Shown: positions 10,956 through 22,205 of the stretch, piece by piece
Layout: every line of letters starts with the position of its first letter
Numbering within the stretch: the first letter of the stretch is position 1
NCBI GenBank assembly: GCA_964019695.1
Contig: OZ026518.1
Coordinates: forward strand, 112,090,336-112,154,335
Length of the DNA stretch: 64,000 nt
Reading direction: 5' to 3'
DNA from: Loripinus fragilis
Lineage: Eukaryota; Mollusca; Bivalvia; Lucinida; Lucinidae
Position numbers and translations under genes: made by a program
The notes under the pieces: model-generated
Told to the model about the DNA's origin: nothing
The model's input: the letters and a program-made list of their open reading frames with translations, nothing else
Database searches by the model: none

Positions 10956-13207
10956 ACAAATGGTCGCTGTTTACGCACATTACACATACTCTAGTTATAA
11001 TTTAACCAGAGAAGGCAGTCATAAGGGACAGTTTTATGTGAAAAAAGATACGAACAGTCTATTATTAGCGAAAAAGAAAACGAATAATATCAAAGGTTCA
11101 CAGTTTCTTATTTTCTTTTTTCCCCACTGTTTATTAATATTTTCATTATTTTTTGTTTTTGTATTTCAGCAGTGGTGAAAATAATTACATTTTTCAAGAC
11201 GACCAGAATAAGCTGTTTTCCAAGTGTTAATAGCTACATTTTGTTTATGAACAAAATTGCTTTTTATTTTGTCCGAAACTCAAAAAAAAGGTATAACTTT
11301 TGTTTGATGTTGCTTTTAATAATTAAAATGTAAATGGATTACCATGTCTATTTGTAAAAGGTTTTTGAACAGATAAAAATGAATTATTAAATAAACGTAT
11401 TATGTTTTTAGCAGTATGTAACGTATGTTACAAACTTTAAGGCGTTCTATATAGTTCCTAAATGATACATCATCGGGTATTTTATTTCATTTAAAACCCG
11501 ATTTTTGTGTTAGATAGATATCAATATATTAGTTTGTCCAAAATAGAATTTATCAGTTCTTATTAAGAGACTATGTCAAATTTTAAAGCATATTAACTTT
11601 TGTTAAATAGTATATTTAAGAACTTTTTAAAACAACAAACTTTTTTATCGATTTGGTCAAAGTTATAGGTTTTAAACCTCATTAACAAAGCCAATTAATG
11701 CTTTCAAGTACCGATTGAATAAGGATAAATCCAATGTGCTCACAAAATTGTTAAAGTAACATATATTATCAAAAACATATATCATAAGCTCTTATATTGT
11801 ATGTCAAAGATGCTGTGAAAGACAGTTTTGAATTGGGTTTAAATGCTTAAATATGGTGGATTTAGATCTTTGCTTTATTTATCTTAAAAACTATAAGGTT
11901 TCTCTGCCAAACGCAACTGTAGTCGAATTTACCGTTCACTGCCAAACGCGACTAAAGTCAAAATTTAAAGGCACAGTTGATAGCTGGCTACATTTAACCG
12001 TTATAGGGGATGCAAATATTTATTCTTTATTTCAAAATGTTCAGGAGACATAATAGTATTGTATATGAAGGTCGACGCAATTTTCTGTACAAGAATAGAC
12101 TTTACAAGAATGTTTGTAATGTCATTAGATTTCGCAGAAAAAAAAATATCGAAAACATGTCCATGGGGATGACATAAAGGACACATTAAGCCCTTCAACT
12201 GCTATCTTTTGATTTAATTCTGATGAAACAATATATCAGAATAAATTCTGACGTTTGATACTTGATGTAGATGGATTTTTTTATTTTTGTATTAAATAGT
12301 TGTTTATAGGCATTTTTCACATTTTCAATATGGCTTCCAAAATGGCCATCAAAGGTCACGTGACTATCTTTTATATTATTGGTCAAATAAATGTTTTATA
12401 TATTAGCAACATTCTGTGAAAGCTTCACAGTGATAGGTTGAATGGTTCTGGGGATACTCTGTGTTAAACCCATATACCCCAATTTTCAGGAGTCTTTGAA
12501 ACATGCTTGGCACAGAGGTATAGGTTTTTTGAGGTGCTTGGCAGCGAAAGTGTAAATCAAGTCACTTATTTAACAGCATCATAATATTTAATGTATCCAG
12601 TTAACTGTTGTTCACATTATACAAACAAAGTCAGTAACACAATGCAGGCTAGTATTCTTTATATATCTACTATAACGAAAACACGTCTTTACTAAATGTT
12701 GTATTGGAGGTTGCAGCATACAAAACATTTGGGCTAATGCAACCCAGATAGAATCAAGTATGTGTAAGTTGGTAGGAAAAAAATGATATATGTTACATAA
12801 GATACTATGCATTATAACATTGGCTACTATATATGCATTATAAGTGTATGTAATCAGATACTATTTAAACGAGGTTGTCTCAAAATCAATTTTATACAGA
12901 CATTTTATTTGCGTATGCAGATGTTGATGCATTCATTTACTTTTAGCTTATACATAGACTTTAGTTTATCTTAAGCATAGCTTTCATTGTTAAATGAATG
13001 AAACTGTTAATTAAATCAACATGGTTCTTCTTATCATTTGCTTAAGCAATGTAAATTTTATAAGTGAGTAGTTTATTAAGAACAAATGTCTCCGTGAAAT
13101 ACCAATGTACCGGTCTTCAAAGGGTTAAAGATGCTAATTGTAATGCTCTGCATTTCAGTCTGCTGTCTTTAGATTAATCAGAGGATCTTACATGAGTGCT
13201 CATGTTT
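10956..13207. other. AT-rich intronic sequence, nothing recognised
   Basis: Low complexity and T-rich runs are frequent. Short open frames show no coding motif. Confidence 0.5.
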
Positions 13208-13302
13208 TATTGAATTTATTAAACGAGTTGAGGAAAAGAGATAAAATGCGAGGCTTGTCTCGCATTTTATCTCTTTCGCAACGAGTTTAATAAATTCAAT
13301 AA
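13208..13302. repeat. Long hairpin (about 44-bp arms, 6-nt loop)
   Basis: The left arm 13208-13252 (TTATTGAATTTATTAAACGAG .. GATAAAATGCGAG) is matched by the right arm 13259-13302, with a few unpaired bases near GTTGAGGAAAA versus TTTCGCAAC. A diverged relative without the tight stem lies near 29,595. It is probably a small foldback element. Confidence 0.85.
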
Positions 13303-13541
13303 TACAGGGGCACAAATGTTAAATTCTATTGATCATATGACATTAAAATTATTTGAAATCATATTTTGGGCGTCAAAACGTTAGGGGTTTGCCTTATGCG
13401 TGACGTTAAAAGCGTCATTTCATATCGATTCCCGAAATTCTATTATTCACTAGTGTTTTTTTTTTATTTTAATGCATTTCGCGTTATTTCACTCCCAGAC
13501 GCAATGTCATATGATAAACACATATAAATGTAATATCTTAC

Positions 13542-13784
13542 CAAGACATGGTAATGGTATCCTGTTTGACGATGCGGTGAGTTTTACTGTTACAGCTCTG
13601 AATCCAGATTTGGTTAACTTCACGATGACAGGAAGGCTGCACAAGCCTAATTCGTACGACCCTGTTGTAAGACTTCTGACACTAATCTGCTGCTGTTGTG
13701 AGGTAATGATGACATCACTGACAGGCGTGAAGCAATCACTGGAAACAATTGATATAGTCTTCTGTATTGAGTCACACGTGGGAG
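13542..13784 (-). CDS. Module exon 4 of the secreted modular protein
   Basis: A 243-bp exon on the minus strand. The acceptor is TTTATTTCTTCTCAAG before 13784 and the donor is CTTG|GTAAG after 13542. It is phase 1 on both sides. The frame gives APTCDS, then ISIVSSDCFTP, TTGSYELGLCSLP, TKSGF and a terminal PCLG, which match the other modules in order and spacing (about 35 residues between the first and second family cysteines). No stop occurs in frame and the length is a multiple of three, so inclusion or skipping keeps the frame. The frame carries no ATG of its own and is supported by homology to the three sister exons. Confidence 0.8.
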
Positions 13785-14684
13785 CTTGAGAAGAAATAAA
13801 TTAAACAATTAACTATTTTCATGCTGGGTCATTTTCTACAGTAGCGGAATCAAAGGGGGTACCCGGTTTTAAAATATCCAATGAAAATGAAATAAGACCA
13901 AATTACTTCATTTTCATGGGATATTTGGTGTGTAACCAAATTATTTCATTTTCATTGGATATTGAAGAAAGGTGAGATAAAATCAGCAAAGCGAACCCCC
14001 CCCCCCCCCCTTCCTTAACACATCTGAACCCATTTTCCAGAAATCCTGGATCATCCCCTGTTTTCTGTCTCGGACCCAATATGTTATATTGGATCAGAGT
14101 TGTTATCTGCTGCTGGCTGTTCTCAAAATTAAATAATTCTCTCAGGAACACTATTAGTTTGCCGAATGGTTCTGATCCAGATCAGTCTGTCGGTCTTGAT
14201 CTGGGTCTAAACTGGTTGCAAAGGTTACCGACAGTTGACAAAAGTAGAAGAGTCAACAAGACGGTTAATATAATGAGTGGTCTAGCTGGGCTTCCTGGCA
14301 AGAAATTCAATCATTAGGGTATGCGATTAGGTGAGGCTCTTTTCAACCTGCTCACTGCGGCTATAGAGACTAACTGAAAAATCCAATTATGATGGTTGCA
14401 AGTTGAGACATTATGAAATCCAGAAAAGGAAAGGTGCTGATCAGGTTCTGTGGATGCGCAGCCTGGTCTGCGTCTTTGTTTTTCGCATGCATTGTTCAAG
14501 CCGTGGTCCAATTATTTCCACTAACTCGAAGTCCGATGGAACAGTTATTTAAATCGAGCTATGGGCTGCCCTTCACTATAGTGTACATTATATTTTCTGT
14601 CCTTTGGGATCCTGGAATCTATTTTATTTATTTTTAAATTGTGGAACTTTGAAACCATTAGAGGATCAGGGATGAGGCCTAAGT
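13785..14684. other. Intronic sequence with a perfect 23-bp inverted repeat and a poly-C run
   Basis: The arms 13873-13895 and 13941-13963 (AATATCCAATGAAAATG..) are perfect inverses with a 45-bp spacer that itself contains a third partial copy (TTCATTTTCATGGGATATT). A poly-C run lies near 13,997. The segment 14160-14230 (GATCCAGATCAG .. GATCTGGGTCTAAACTGG) resembles fragments near 33,045, 36,250 and 63,290. No exon was seen. Confidence 0.55.
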
Positions 14685-14920
14685 AATCTGGCCAAGGAAA
14701 AGCATGCACACTCTACACTTTTGTGGGGCAAAGGTGAACAGTGCATATCCAGATCAGACGCCACAAAACGCGATGTCTGATCAGTATCTCCACCGTTTGC
14801 TTTCAGATTGTGCTGTCAAAATTTGACCATGAAATATGCAAACTAACAACCCTCAAAATGGATATGGGCTGGTCCGGTTGATAAGTGGGAAGTTCCATTC
14901 GGCTTAAATGGGTTAACATG
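14685..14920. repeat. Dispersed repeat R4 copy
   Basis: Carries the R4 landmarks: GTGCATATCCAGATCAGACGCC, CCACCGTTTGCTTTCAGA, AACAACCCTCAAAATGGATATG and the end CCATTCGGCTTAAATGGGTTAAC. A close relative lies at 23281-23461, with a partial one at 24265-24470. Confidence 0.7.
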
Positions 14921-15002
14921 CTTCATATTTTGCCCATTTATCTCGGTTGTATATATCAAAGGGATTCCTCATACTATATATAATATCCCTATCTGAACCT
15001 AC

Positions 15003-15233
15003 CTTGACAAGTCATCTGAACTGACATGGAAGTTCGTATCACTCGTTGTGTAACTGGTTGGTACCCATCTTTTGTGCTAGTAATATAAGTAGGAAGTGCA
15101 CAAACTCTCAATCTATAACTCCCAGGGGTATTGCTAGTCACACCAATGAGTTCCGTGGATGTAAACTGTACACCTTCTAGAGGTCCCATACAGTCGGACC
15201 TAACTGTTGCGTATACCGTTTTGCCTTCACTAC
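15003..15233 (-). CDS. Module exon 3 of the secreted modular protein
   Basis: A 231-bp exon on the minus strand. The acceptor is ACTTTAAAG before 15233, preceded by a T-rich tract, and the donor is CAAG|GTAGGT after 15003. It is phase 1 on both sides. The coding sequence contains VYATVRSDC, LEGVQFTSTE, GSYRLRVCALPTYIT, KDGYQP and a terminal MTCQ. It lacks the extra N-terminal cysteine found in exons 2, 4 and 5. The order matches the other modules, with SDC, C-A/S-L-P and the last C as the shared cysteines. The 5' neighbour in the transcript is exon 2, across an intron that holds a dead retrotransposon. Confidence 0.82.
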
Positions 15234-15498
15234 CTTTAAAGTAAAAAAACAACATATTTTGAGATGAACAAATTTGAATAGAGAAATAGATGGATCTGTT
15301 ACAAACTAGAACGTCCTGGAACGCCAATTAAATTCACCATTACAATAACACATGTACATGTATACGTTCGGAGTAAATTGTATGGCGATGAATTACAAAA
15401 GCAGATTTTGAAATAAACTAATTTATATTACCCTAACCAACTTTGGCACGATATATCGCGTGGTGTGCAAGGTCTACACTGATGTAGATGGTATAAAA

Positions 15499-15596
15499 TA
15501 GTTATACCATGTTTGTCCACCTGTACGTAAGATAATCCACTCGCTAAAGCTCGTGGATTATCCTCACGTACAGGCGGACAACCCATGGTATAACTA
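15499..15596. repeat. Near-perfect hairpin (about 42-bp arms)
   Basis: The arms 15499-15540 and 15553-15596 are inverses through TAGTTATACCATG, CTGTACGT and GATAATCCAC, with a 12-nt loop and few mismatches. It is intronic, between module exons 2 and 3. Confidence 0.88.
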
Positions 15597-15688
15597 TTAC
15601 TTAAAAAGATGGTTCTGGATCGCTTACTTCACTGTTTCAATAGTGCATACATGTTCGGAGAAAGTGTATTGTAGTGATTACCAAAAAA

Positions 15689-15924
15689 GAGCCGCGACAT
15701 GTGATTTCCAACAATGTGGCAATTTGACAAGTGTGGACTTAGACTAGCCTGTGCAGCATCCTTTAAGCTAGAAACTCAAAATGATGTTTAGTCAGTAGCT
15801 TCACACTTATATAATATTCAAGCGACCAGCAAAGGCTCAGATCAGACTGCACATAAGTGCAGGCTGATCTGAGGTTTTGCTGGTCGCAGATACCTAATTG
15901 TTGGAAAGCTCATGTCACGGCTCA
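15689..15924. mobile_element. Foldback MITE, family R3
   Basis: Bounded by GAGCCGCGACATGTGATTTCC and an inverse end CATGTCACGGCTC. The interior matches the other R3 copies (GTGGCAATTTGACAAGTGTGG, AGCTAGAAACTCAAAATGATG, GCGACCAGCAAAGGCTCAGATC). Confidence 0.88.
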
Positions 15925-15994
15925 AATAGCATCGACTTTATTTTAGTCGACGATCAATTAATAATAATTTCAACAAAATTGATCATGTTTATCA

Positions 15995-16345
15995 TGCACG
16001 GATCCAGAAAATTTCGTCGTGGAAGTAGGGTGGGGGAGTCCAGCGCCAACAGCGTTTTTTTTAAATAGTAACCCAACTTACAGAGAGGAGATGTGGGTCC
16101 AATTGCCATACCAGTATACCACTGATCCTAAGAAAACCCAGTATACACCCTAAAGTCATTTAAATTGCGGTTCGCGGGGGGGGGGGGGGGCTGATGATTT
16201 CCTAACATTGAATGCTGGTTGGGAAACTTTGTTATATTTCTAGGGGAGACCATAACTGTATTCCTATGGAAACATTAAGAGTTGTTGTTTTTTTCAGGGG
16301 AAGGGAAGTCCTGACCCCAGTCCAAGCTCTCCTCTGGATCCGCGT
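15995..16345. mobile_element. MITE-like element, family R5
   Basis: Terminal inverted repeat TGCACGGATCCAGAAA at the left and TCTGGATCCGCG at the right. The interior has a long G run near 16,178 and the phrase ACATTGAATGCTGGTTGGGA. A second copy at 27284-27575 has the same ends and the related phrase ACATTAAATGCTGGCTTGGGA. Confidence 0.75.
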
Positions 16346-16499
16346 ATATCTATGGTATCATATTGCACGACAGGGGTCTTTGCTGCTAGCATATAAAGTA
16401 TGGATATAGATGAAGACTCAGACAAACATTTGACCTCAACTACATCTCTGTTTATTGGAGGCTCATATGCATATGCGAAAGTACCAAAATGATATTTTT

Positions 16500-18945
16500 A
16501 AAAAGCTAAGTAAGCCTAGTTTTCCTTTAGTGTGATAAAGGCAATACTTAGAGATCCAGATCAGGCGCCACAATTCAATGAAGCAAATGAGCTTTGATGT
16601 TTTTCTTAAAAACGTTAAGGGAGCCGGCATTTCTAACTGTCTGAGGAAGAGTGTTCCATAGCCGAGGCGCTGAACAAGAAAACGATTCATCGTATATTGT
16701 CGTACGTGATTTTGCTACATACAAAGATCCGTTGTCGGTTGATCGTAAGTTTAGGGCATGTACTTGTGATACCGGTTTCAATAAAGATGATATGTATTCG
16801 GGGGTTAGGTCATTTAATGCTCTACATGTAAATACAGTTTTATTGAAATTTATCCTGTTTGGAACTGAAAACCAACCAAGCTCTCTAAACATAGTATCAG
16901 ATGGAGTATTGAATTCAGCCTGCAAGATTGTGCGAGCGGCACGCTTTTGTAATTTCGATAGGCGTTCAATATGTGTGCCTGCCGCGGACCCCCATGTCAG
17001 GGAACCATAATCGATAAACGGGAGAATGTAACCCTGGTAAAACATCTTTTGATATTCAATTGAAACATATCTGGATAGTTGACTAAGAAGGGATATCTTA
17101 GAAGCGAGGGTCGTACATAGATGATCGATATGAGATGACCACGTCAAATGTTCATCAATATAAATACGAAGTAGTTTTTGTTTAGTCACGTTCTGTATAC
17201 GGATATTTTCAATTTGTACATTTAATGCGCGGGATATATTCAATCGTTGTCTAGTACCAACTAACATACACGTGGTTTTACCATTGTGAATATTCATTTT
17301 GTTAAGCTTACTCAAATCTAAAGCATTTTCAAAATCGCACAGCAAATTGTGCTCGATATTGCTTACGTTTTTACCTGTATCGTAGACAGTTGCATAGTCT
17401 GCGAATAGGTCTGATTTGCAGTGGTCAATGCAGAGAGGCAGATCAATTATGAAGATAAGGATTAACGTAGGTCCTAGAATAGACCCCTGTGGGACACCAG
17501 AACGTACCCAACGAAAGTCTGTTAGTCCTTTGTCACTTTCGATGACTTGCTGTCGATTATTCAGATAAAAGTTAAACCACTGTAGGTTTGATGGACTAAA
17601 TTTGTAAATTGAAAGTTTTTTTCATCAAGATAGCATGATCCACTAAATCAAAAGCTTTCCGAAAGTCAAGAAATAGGGCTCAAACCATATCACCACTGTC
17701 AATGCACTCCATCCAACTATCAATTAGTTTTATTAACGCAGATTGACAGCTGTGTTTATGGCGGAAACCTGATTGACTTTCGTGTAGTAGTTTGTGTTTA
17801 TTAAGAAAACCCATAAGATGTTTGTTAACATGTTTTTCAAAAATCTTTGATATTGTAGGCAAGATGGATATTGGTCTATAGTTCGATGGGTCTGATTTCG
17901 TTCCACCTTAAAAGATTGGCAACACCTTCGCTTGCTTTAGTTGAGAAGGAAAACGTCCTGTTGCTATACTTTTATTTATCATCTTTGCAATAGAAGGAGA
18001 GATAGCACAGGCAGCTATTTTAAGTATTCTTGGCCCAATGCCATCAAGGCCTGTAGCTTTCGAGCAGTCGAGCTTATTAATATAATTCGTAACCTATTCA
18101 GGAGTTATGAACGGTATAGTAAAGAATGTGTCATTGGGTATTTTGTTTTTAACATATTGACTTATTTTTTCGGTATTTAAACTTGGTGCTTCGTTATCAT
18201 TTGATTCAAAATGTTCGCTATAGAGGAAAAGTATGCATTTAATTTCTGAGCTATTTCTGCAGAGTTAGCTATACATTCATTGTCAATGATAAGTTCTTCA
18301 GGTAAGCGATTGCTTAAGGCCTTTGAGTCACCATTTAGCGTACGCAAATGCGTCCAGATATGTTTTGTATCTTTTGACTTGCTAATAGATTCTGACAAAT
18401 GTTTGCGTTTGAAGCCCTGATTAACTGTCTTGTTTTCTTTCGATACTTTTTATGTTTGGCCAATTGTTTCTTACGTTTACAATTGTCTCGTAGTTTTTGC
18501 ATTTGTCTTATGTCTGGAGAGAACCAATATGGCAGGCGCTTAGTTTTAACACGTTTGTTTTTGATAGGAGCATGTTTATTTAACTGTTGTATGATTAATG
18601 CAGAAAAAACAGCCATATCGGCGACGACAGTTTCTTGGTCATTTTATAGATGTTTCCAGGTCATTGGTAAGTTCTGTGAGAAAATTAACTTCATTAAAGT
18701 GTTTGAAACAGCGATAAGAAGCTATATTGTGATCATTTTTTGGGATTATACTATTGATTTTGCGAGTGAAGCAAATGGGGAAATGGTCACTTATTGAAAG
18801 CGCTGAAACAAAGCAGTTGGTTATATTCTCAGGATGAGAAGAGTTAACATGATCAATCAGAGTTGAGCTTGCCTGTGTAACACGTGTAGGCATTTGAACA
18901 CATTGTGTAAGATCGAAGATTTGTAGCATGTAAACTTGCGGTACC
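16500..18945 (-). mobile_element. 5'-truncated, dead CR1/Jockey-type non-LTR retrotransposon
   Basis: Read on the minus strand, the order is endonuclease C-terminus, linker, reverse transcriptase and RT C-terminal region. The endonuclease end (about 18,930-18,640) has PTRVTQASSTLIDHV and SDHFPI. The linker runs about 18,616-18,180. The RT N-terminus (about 17,860-17,680) has PTISKIFEKHVNKHL and SQSGFRHKHSCQSAL. Motif A FLDFRKAFDLVDH lies near 17,640, then SGVPQGSILGP near 17,490 and the catalytic box near 17,400. The last part to the TGA at 16577-16575 has DEHLTWSSHID and PRLWNTLPQTVRN. The catalytic F-A-D-D is F-A-D-Y here, and several frameshifts and stops separate the blocks, so it cannot be active. 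It starts inside the endonuclease, the usual result of incomplete reverse transcription. It lies in the intron between module exons 2 and 3, in the same direction as the gene. Confidence 0.9.
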
Positions 18946-19096
18946 GGCCTTACAAAGCTTGTGTAAAGAGTGAAACTAAATTGCAAAGAGTCATAAAACA
19001 TGAAGACAGAAGTAATGCAAACTAGTGTTGTATCTCCCAGTACCATGTGATAACAAAGGCAACAACAAGATACAACCATATGATCTATAAACATAC

Positions 19097-19333
19097 CTAA
19101 ACACCTCATGGTAAATTTCTCAGTAGAACGTCGTACAATCACACGCATGGTTCTGTATCCATATTTCTTAAGCGTAACATAGAGAGGCAGACTACAGGCT
19201 CGGATTCTGTACCTCCCGTTAGATGAGCTGACAATGGCCATGTAGTTCCGAGAATAAAGTGTTACTCCAGACAATGGTCTTGAACATTCCGAAGAAACTA
19301 TAGTTAAAGTTGACTCCCTCTGACAATGATTCC
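19097..19333 (-). CDS. Module exon 2 of the secreted modular protein (first module)
   Basis: A 237-bp exon on the minus strand. The acceptor is ACTATTTGTAG before 19333 and the donor is TTAG|GTATGT after 19097. It is phase 1 on both sides. Its first two bases GG complete the split codon left by the signal-peptide exon (A + GG = Arg), which links the two exons directly. The module reads NHCQRES, LTIVSSECSRPLSGV, GRYRIRACSLPLYVTLKKYGY and a terminal TMRCLG. The ACSLP and KxGY blocks are the most conserved parts across modules. Lysine and arginine are frequent, so the module is basic compared with module 5. Confidence 0.83.
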
Positions 19334-19769
19334 CTACAAATAGTAACAGATTTATATTAGCCAATCGCATATCTGACTATCTGAAGTATTTATTTTTATT
19401 TATACAATATTCACAATATTAGCTTTGAAAGCTAGTCTACTTTATGGCCCTCTGTATTTAGTCGTTTAGTCTAGTTAGTCATTCAGACTGGTAACAAATC
19501 TAAGCTTAATGTTTAGAAATAATTCCGTCGTGTGTATGCATTTGTCTGCAACAAAAGAGTTTGCTCCTATAACGAATGTAAAATGTGTCTTCTTTACCAC
19601 CAGTCTAAAAGTAGAAAGTAAATTAAATCAGTTACTAAATAGAGGATATTACATGAGCGTTCATTGTCATCTTTCAAGATGACAATCATTATACGAGACC
19701 TGTTTCATGTATAGTTGAACAAATTTAAATTTCATTTTTTAGGTTGCATATAAATAAAACAAACCAAAA
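19334..19769. other. Intronic sequence, nothing recognised
   Basis: Part of the roughly 2.9-kb first intron of the modular gene. A short hairpin (TTGTCATCTTTCAAGATGACAA, 19666-19687) is the only structure I see. Confidence 0.5.
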
Positions 19770-20065
19770 TTAGTAAGTGAGTATGATCAGAAAATACCAC
19801 ATCACAAACTGCAGACAAAACCATGGCACCGCAAGGAAGAGCCACACAACAATCACGAGACACCAGGAAGACAAACTAAACAGCAACCAGCTCTCTCTTC
19901 CTGATCAAGATGATTGCAAAACTAGAATGGACATAAAGTAACGTCCAACAAAACAAAGAAACAAGGAACAATTCCAGACTCCCACAATGGGAGTAACAAT
20001 AAACAACTTTGCTTTCTCATAGTTAACAAACGTGTCACTGTTAGAACCGAATAGAAAAAGGTTAT
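19770..20065 (-). repeat. Dispersed repeat R1, minus orientation
   Basis: Starts TAGTAAGTGAGTATGATCAG and continues with AAACTGCAGAC, ACCATGGCACCGCAAGG, CAAGATGATTGCAAAACTAG, ACATAAAGTAACGTCCAAC and CAATGGGAGTAACAATAAAC, the reverse of the R1 consensus. It lies in the first intron of the modular gene. Confidence 0.85.
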
Positions 20066-20944
20066 TTAAAGCATAAAGCTAACATGGCGGCCATAAATAC
20101 ACACCACCCCACTATAACTGATTTTAGGAAATGATTCATATAAGCAGTATTGCTTGTTTTCAAATCCTGTAATTTGCTTATATATTATTGTTTTGTTGAA
20201 ACATGCTTTGTACTTTCGAAATAAATATTGTTTAAACTAACTGATTTTAAGAGCTAAAACTGGTGTATCTTTCGTGAAAACGCGTATTTAGGTGTGTACG
20301 TATAAGTTTAGAGAATCGTTCAGTTTATTATTTGAATGAAAAACGGCTTCTTTGCGCCTGGTTTTGCTTGACTACTGGACTTTATAAGTTTCGACATACA
20401 AGTCCCAAAATGGGTATTCCATGTATAAAATGTGTCCTGTAAGAATTTCAAAAACAAATTATCAAAAATAACAGTCGACTCAAGTCCTTAGATATTTCAG
20501 ATATATATCGCCAATAAAAAATTTTCGCAATTTTTAAGAATTTGAAATCATCATTTTCAGTAGACAACATGCCAGGACATGCCCTAGACATTTTCATTGA
20601 AAACGCCACCAAAATGGTTTAGGATATCCCATTAAACGCGAAAATGAGGATCAAACTTTAAGGTAGCACCAAAACTTTTCATTTTCCTATACGATGCAAT
20701 GAAAACTACAGGGGTCCATCAAGGAATGATTATAAAGCATTTGGTGTGATGGATATTGTTTTCTATTGTGGTGATGCATGGGACTCTATGCCATATTGAG
20801 TATCTGCGGTTCTTCGCTCAGAATGAACTTAATAGTGTCCTATGTTAAGTGTATGTTATTTACTGGTAAGTTTTCACTGACATTGAGTATATCATCAAGT
20901 GGAAAAACCAAATTGATTAGTATAATTTGCGGAAGCAAAGAAAG
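20066..20944. other. Intronic sequence, nothing recognised
   Basis: AT-rich, with no exon or repeat family that I can define. Confidence 0.5.
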
Positions 20945-21178
20945 GGGCTCTCAGTCTATTGTTTGTTAGGGGGAGGGGTGGGTCCATATTTTGTTTTATG
21001 TACAGTGTATTGTGTGCTTACTGGTTTTTGTAATCATCTCTCTCAGAGAGAGAGAGAGAGAGAGAGAGTTGTTTGCTTTATTTATATTATCTTCTTGATA
21101 TCATTTGGCTTTGCCTCACGGTGCCGTGGTTTGGCCTGTAGTGTGTAATTGTGGTATTTCCTGGTCATACTAATTTAC
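20945..21178 (+). repeat. Dispersed repeat R1 with a (GA)n tract
   Basis: R1 landmarks TATTTTGTTTTATGTACAG, GTAATCATCTCTCTCAGAG and TTGGCCTGTAGTGTGTAATT, with the internal purine stretch expanded to a pure (GA)n run at about 21,044-21,069. Confidence 0.85.
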
Positions 21179-21182
21179 TGAA

Positions 21183-21464
21183 CAGAACAGAACAGTATCT
21201 TTATTAATCTCAGGCCACATACATGACATAGAGATACAATGTAAATATCAAAATGTAATTTACATAGGACTTGGTATTGTTTTTGTTTTTTTCTCTTCTA
21301 AATACAAAGCTGTTATACAGATAGGTACTTTGGGTTGCTCTCTTTCATTAGTCAACGTAGTGCAAATCGTTGAGGGGGGGGGGGGGGGGGGGGGGTCAAC
21401 CACCATATTCTCAATGTTATCCTCTCAGCAATATCAGGAAATTTGATATGAGATGTATTTTCTG
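21183..21464 (-). mobile_element. 3' end of a non-LTR retrotransposon with an (CTGTT)n tail
   Basis: On the minus strand the segment ends ATTAATAAAGATACTGTTC followed by two further TGTTC units. This is a polyadenylation-like AATAAA next to a short simple-repeat tail, typical of CR1-like elements. A G/C homopolymer of about 21 bp lies at 21,375-21,395. It probably belongs with the endonuclease fragment at 21465-21728, with the reverse transcriptase deleted between them. Confidence 0.55.
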
Positions 21465-21728
21465 TCAGAAGAGCGGGAACAGCAGTGGCTCAAATTCATG
21501 TCTGTAAATGAGCCTCTGCCAAGGTGATTCTACTCCAAACATAATATCTTGGTCGAGCTTTGAATATTGTTTGCTAAGCTTCAGCCAAAATATATAATCA
21601 CAGTCCGTTTCAACTTTTTCAAAAGCATGCTGCAAACTTTGTTTTACAAATACCCCTATTCCACCGGATTTTCGAATGGACTTTTCTTGTCTGGGTTTGC
21701 TTTCAAATTTGTATTGGTACAAAGTCAT
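21465..21728 (-). pseudogene. Endonuclease-domain fragment of a non-LTR retrotransposon
   Basis: The 87-codon frame contains RKSGGIGVFVKQSL, VETDCDYIFWLKLSK and LDQDIMFGV in the spacing of the apurinic-type endonuclease of CR1/Jockey-like elements. The downstream part of the domain (catalytic SDHFP) is absent and the frame changes character after GVESPW, so it is a relic. It lies in the first intron of the modular gene, same strand. Confidence 0.75.
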
Positions 21729-22205
21729 TCATCTTAATTTAAAGAAAAAGACGAATCAGGGGAATTTTGGTGAGCATTGAAATCCATTTTAATCTGGAGA
21801 AAGACCATTTTACACTTTAAACATCTTGACGAATGTTGCATACTACAGCACTTTCATACTTTCGTGGAGATTGATCATGAAATGATTTCTACGGTCATTC
21901 TCCTCCCTTCCGCTGATTCCTTGTCAGTTACAAGCGAAAGTATGTGCACGAATTATTGGTTAACCGCTTGTTCAAGCCTGCCCAGGAAAAGTGTGGTTAG
22001 GTGAACTGACCGTCCCGCAATGATCATAGCTGTTGACTTGGGACGTAAAGCAACAAAACAAACAAGCAAAACAAAACAGAACTTTTGTACTCGATAAAAA
22101 GATATTGCATCCATTGGATGCACAAACAAAATCGATTAATACTCTAGCCTATGAACGTAATGTACACTTTTGAAACTCAACATGTATATCTATCTCTATA
22201 CTTAC
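21729..22205. other. First-intron sequence with a SINE-tail remnant
   Basis: At about 22,030-22,080 the phrase GCTGTTGACTTGGGACGTAAAG followed by an A/C-rich run resembles the 3' tail of the SINE at 37864-38031. No head is visible. Nothing else was recognised. Confidence 0.45.

Noticed and set aside
16651..17010. 119-codon plus-strand frame
   Set aside because: It is the antisense of the reverse-transcriptase C-terminal region.
18639..19370. One continuous 243-codon protein
   Set aside because: It is a chance run-on of module exon 2 (19333-19097) through its donor and intron into the retrotransposon's endonuclease remnant; the GTATGT donor ends the module.
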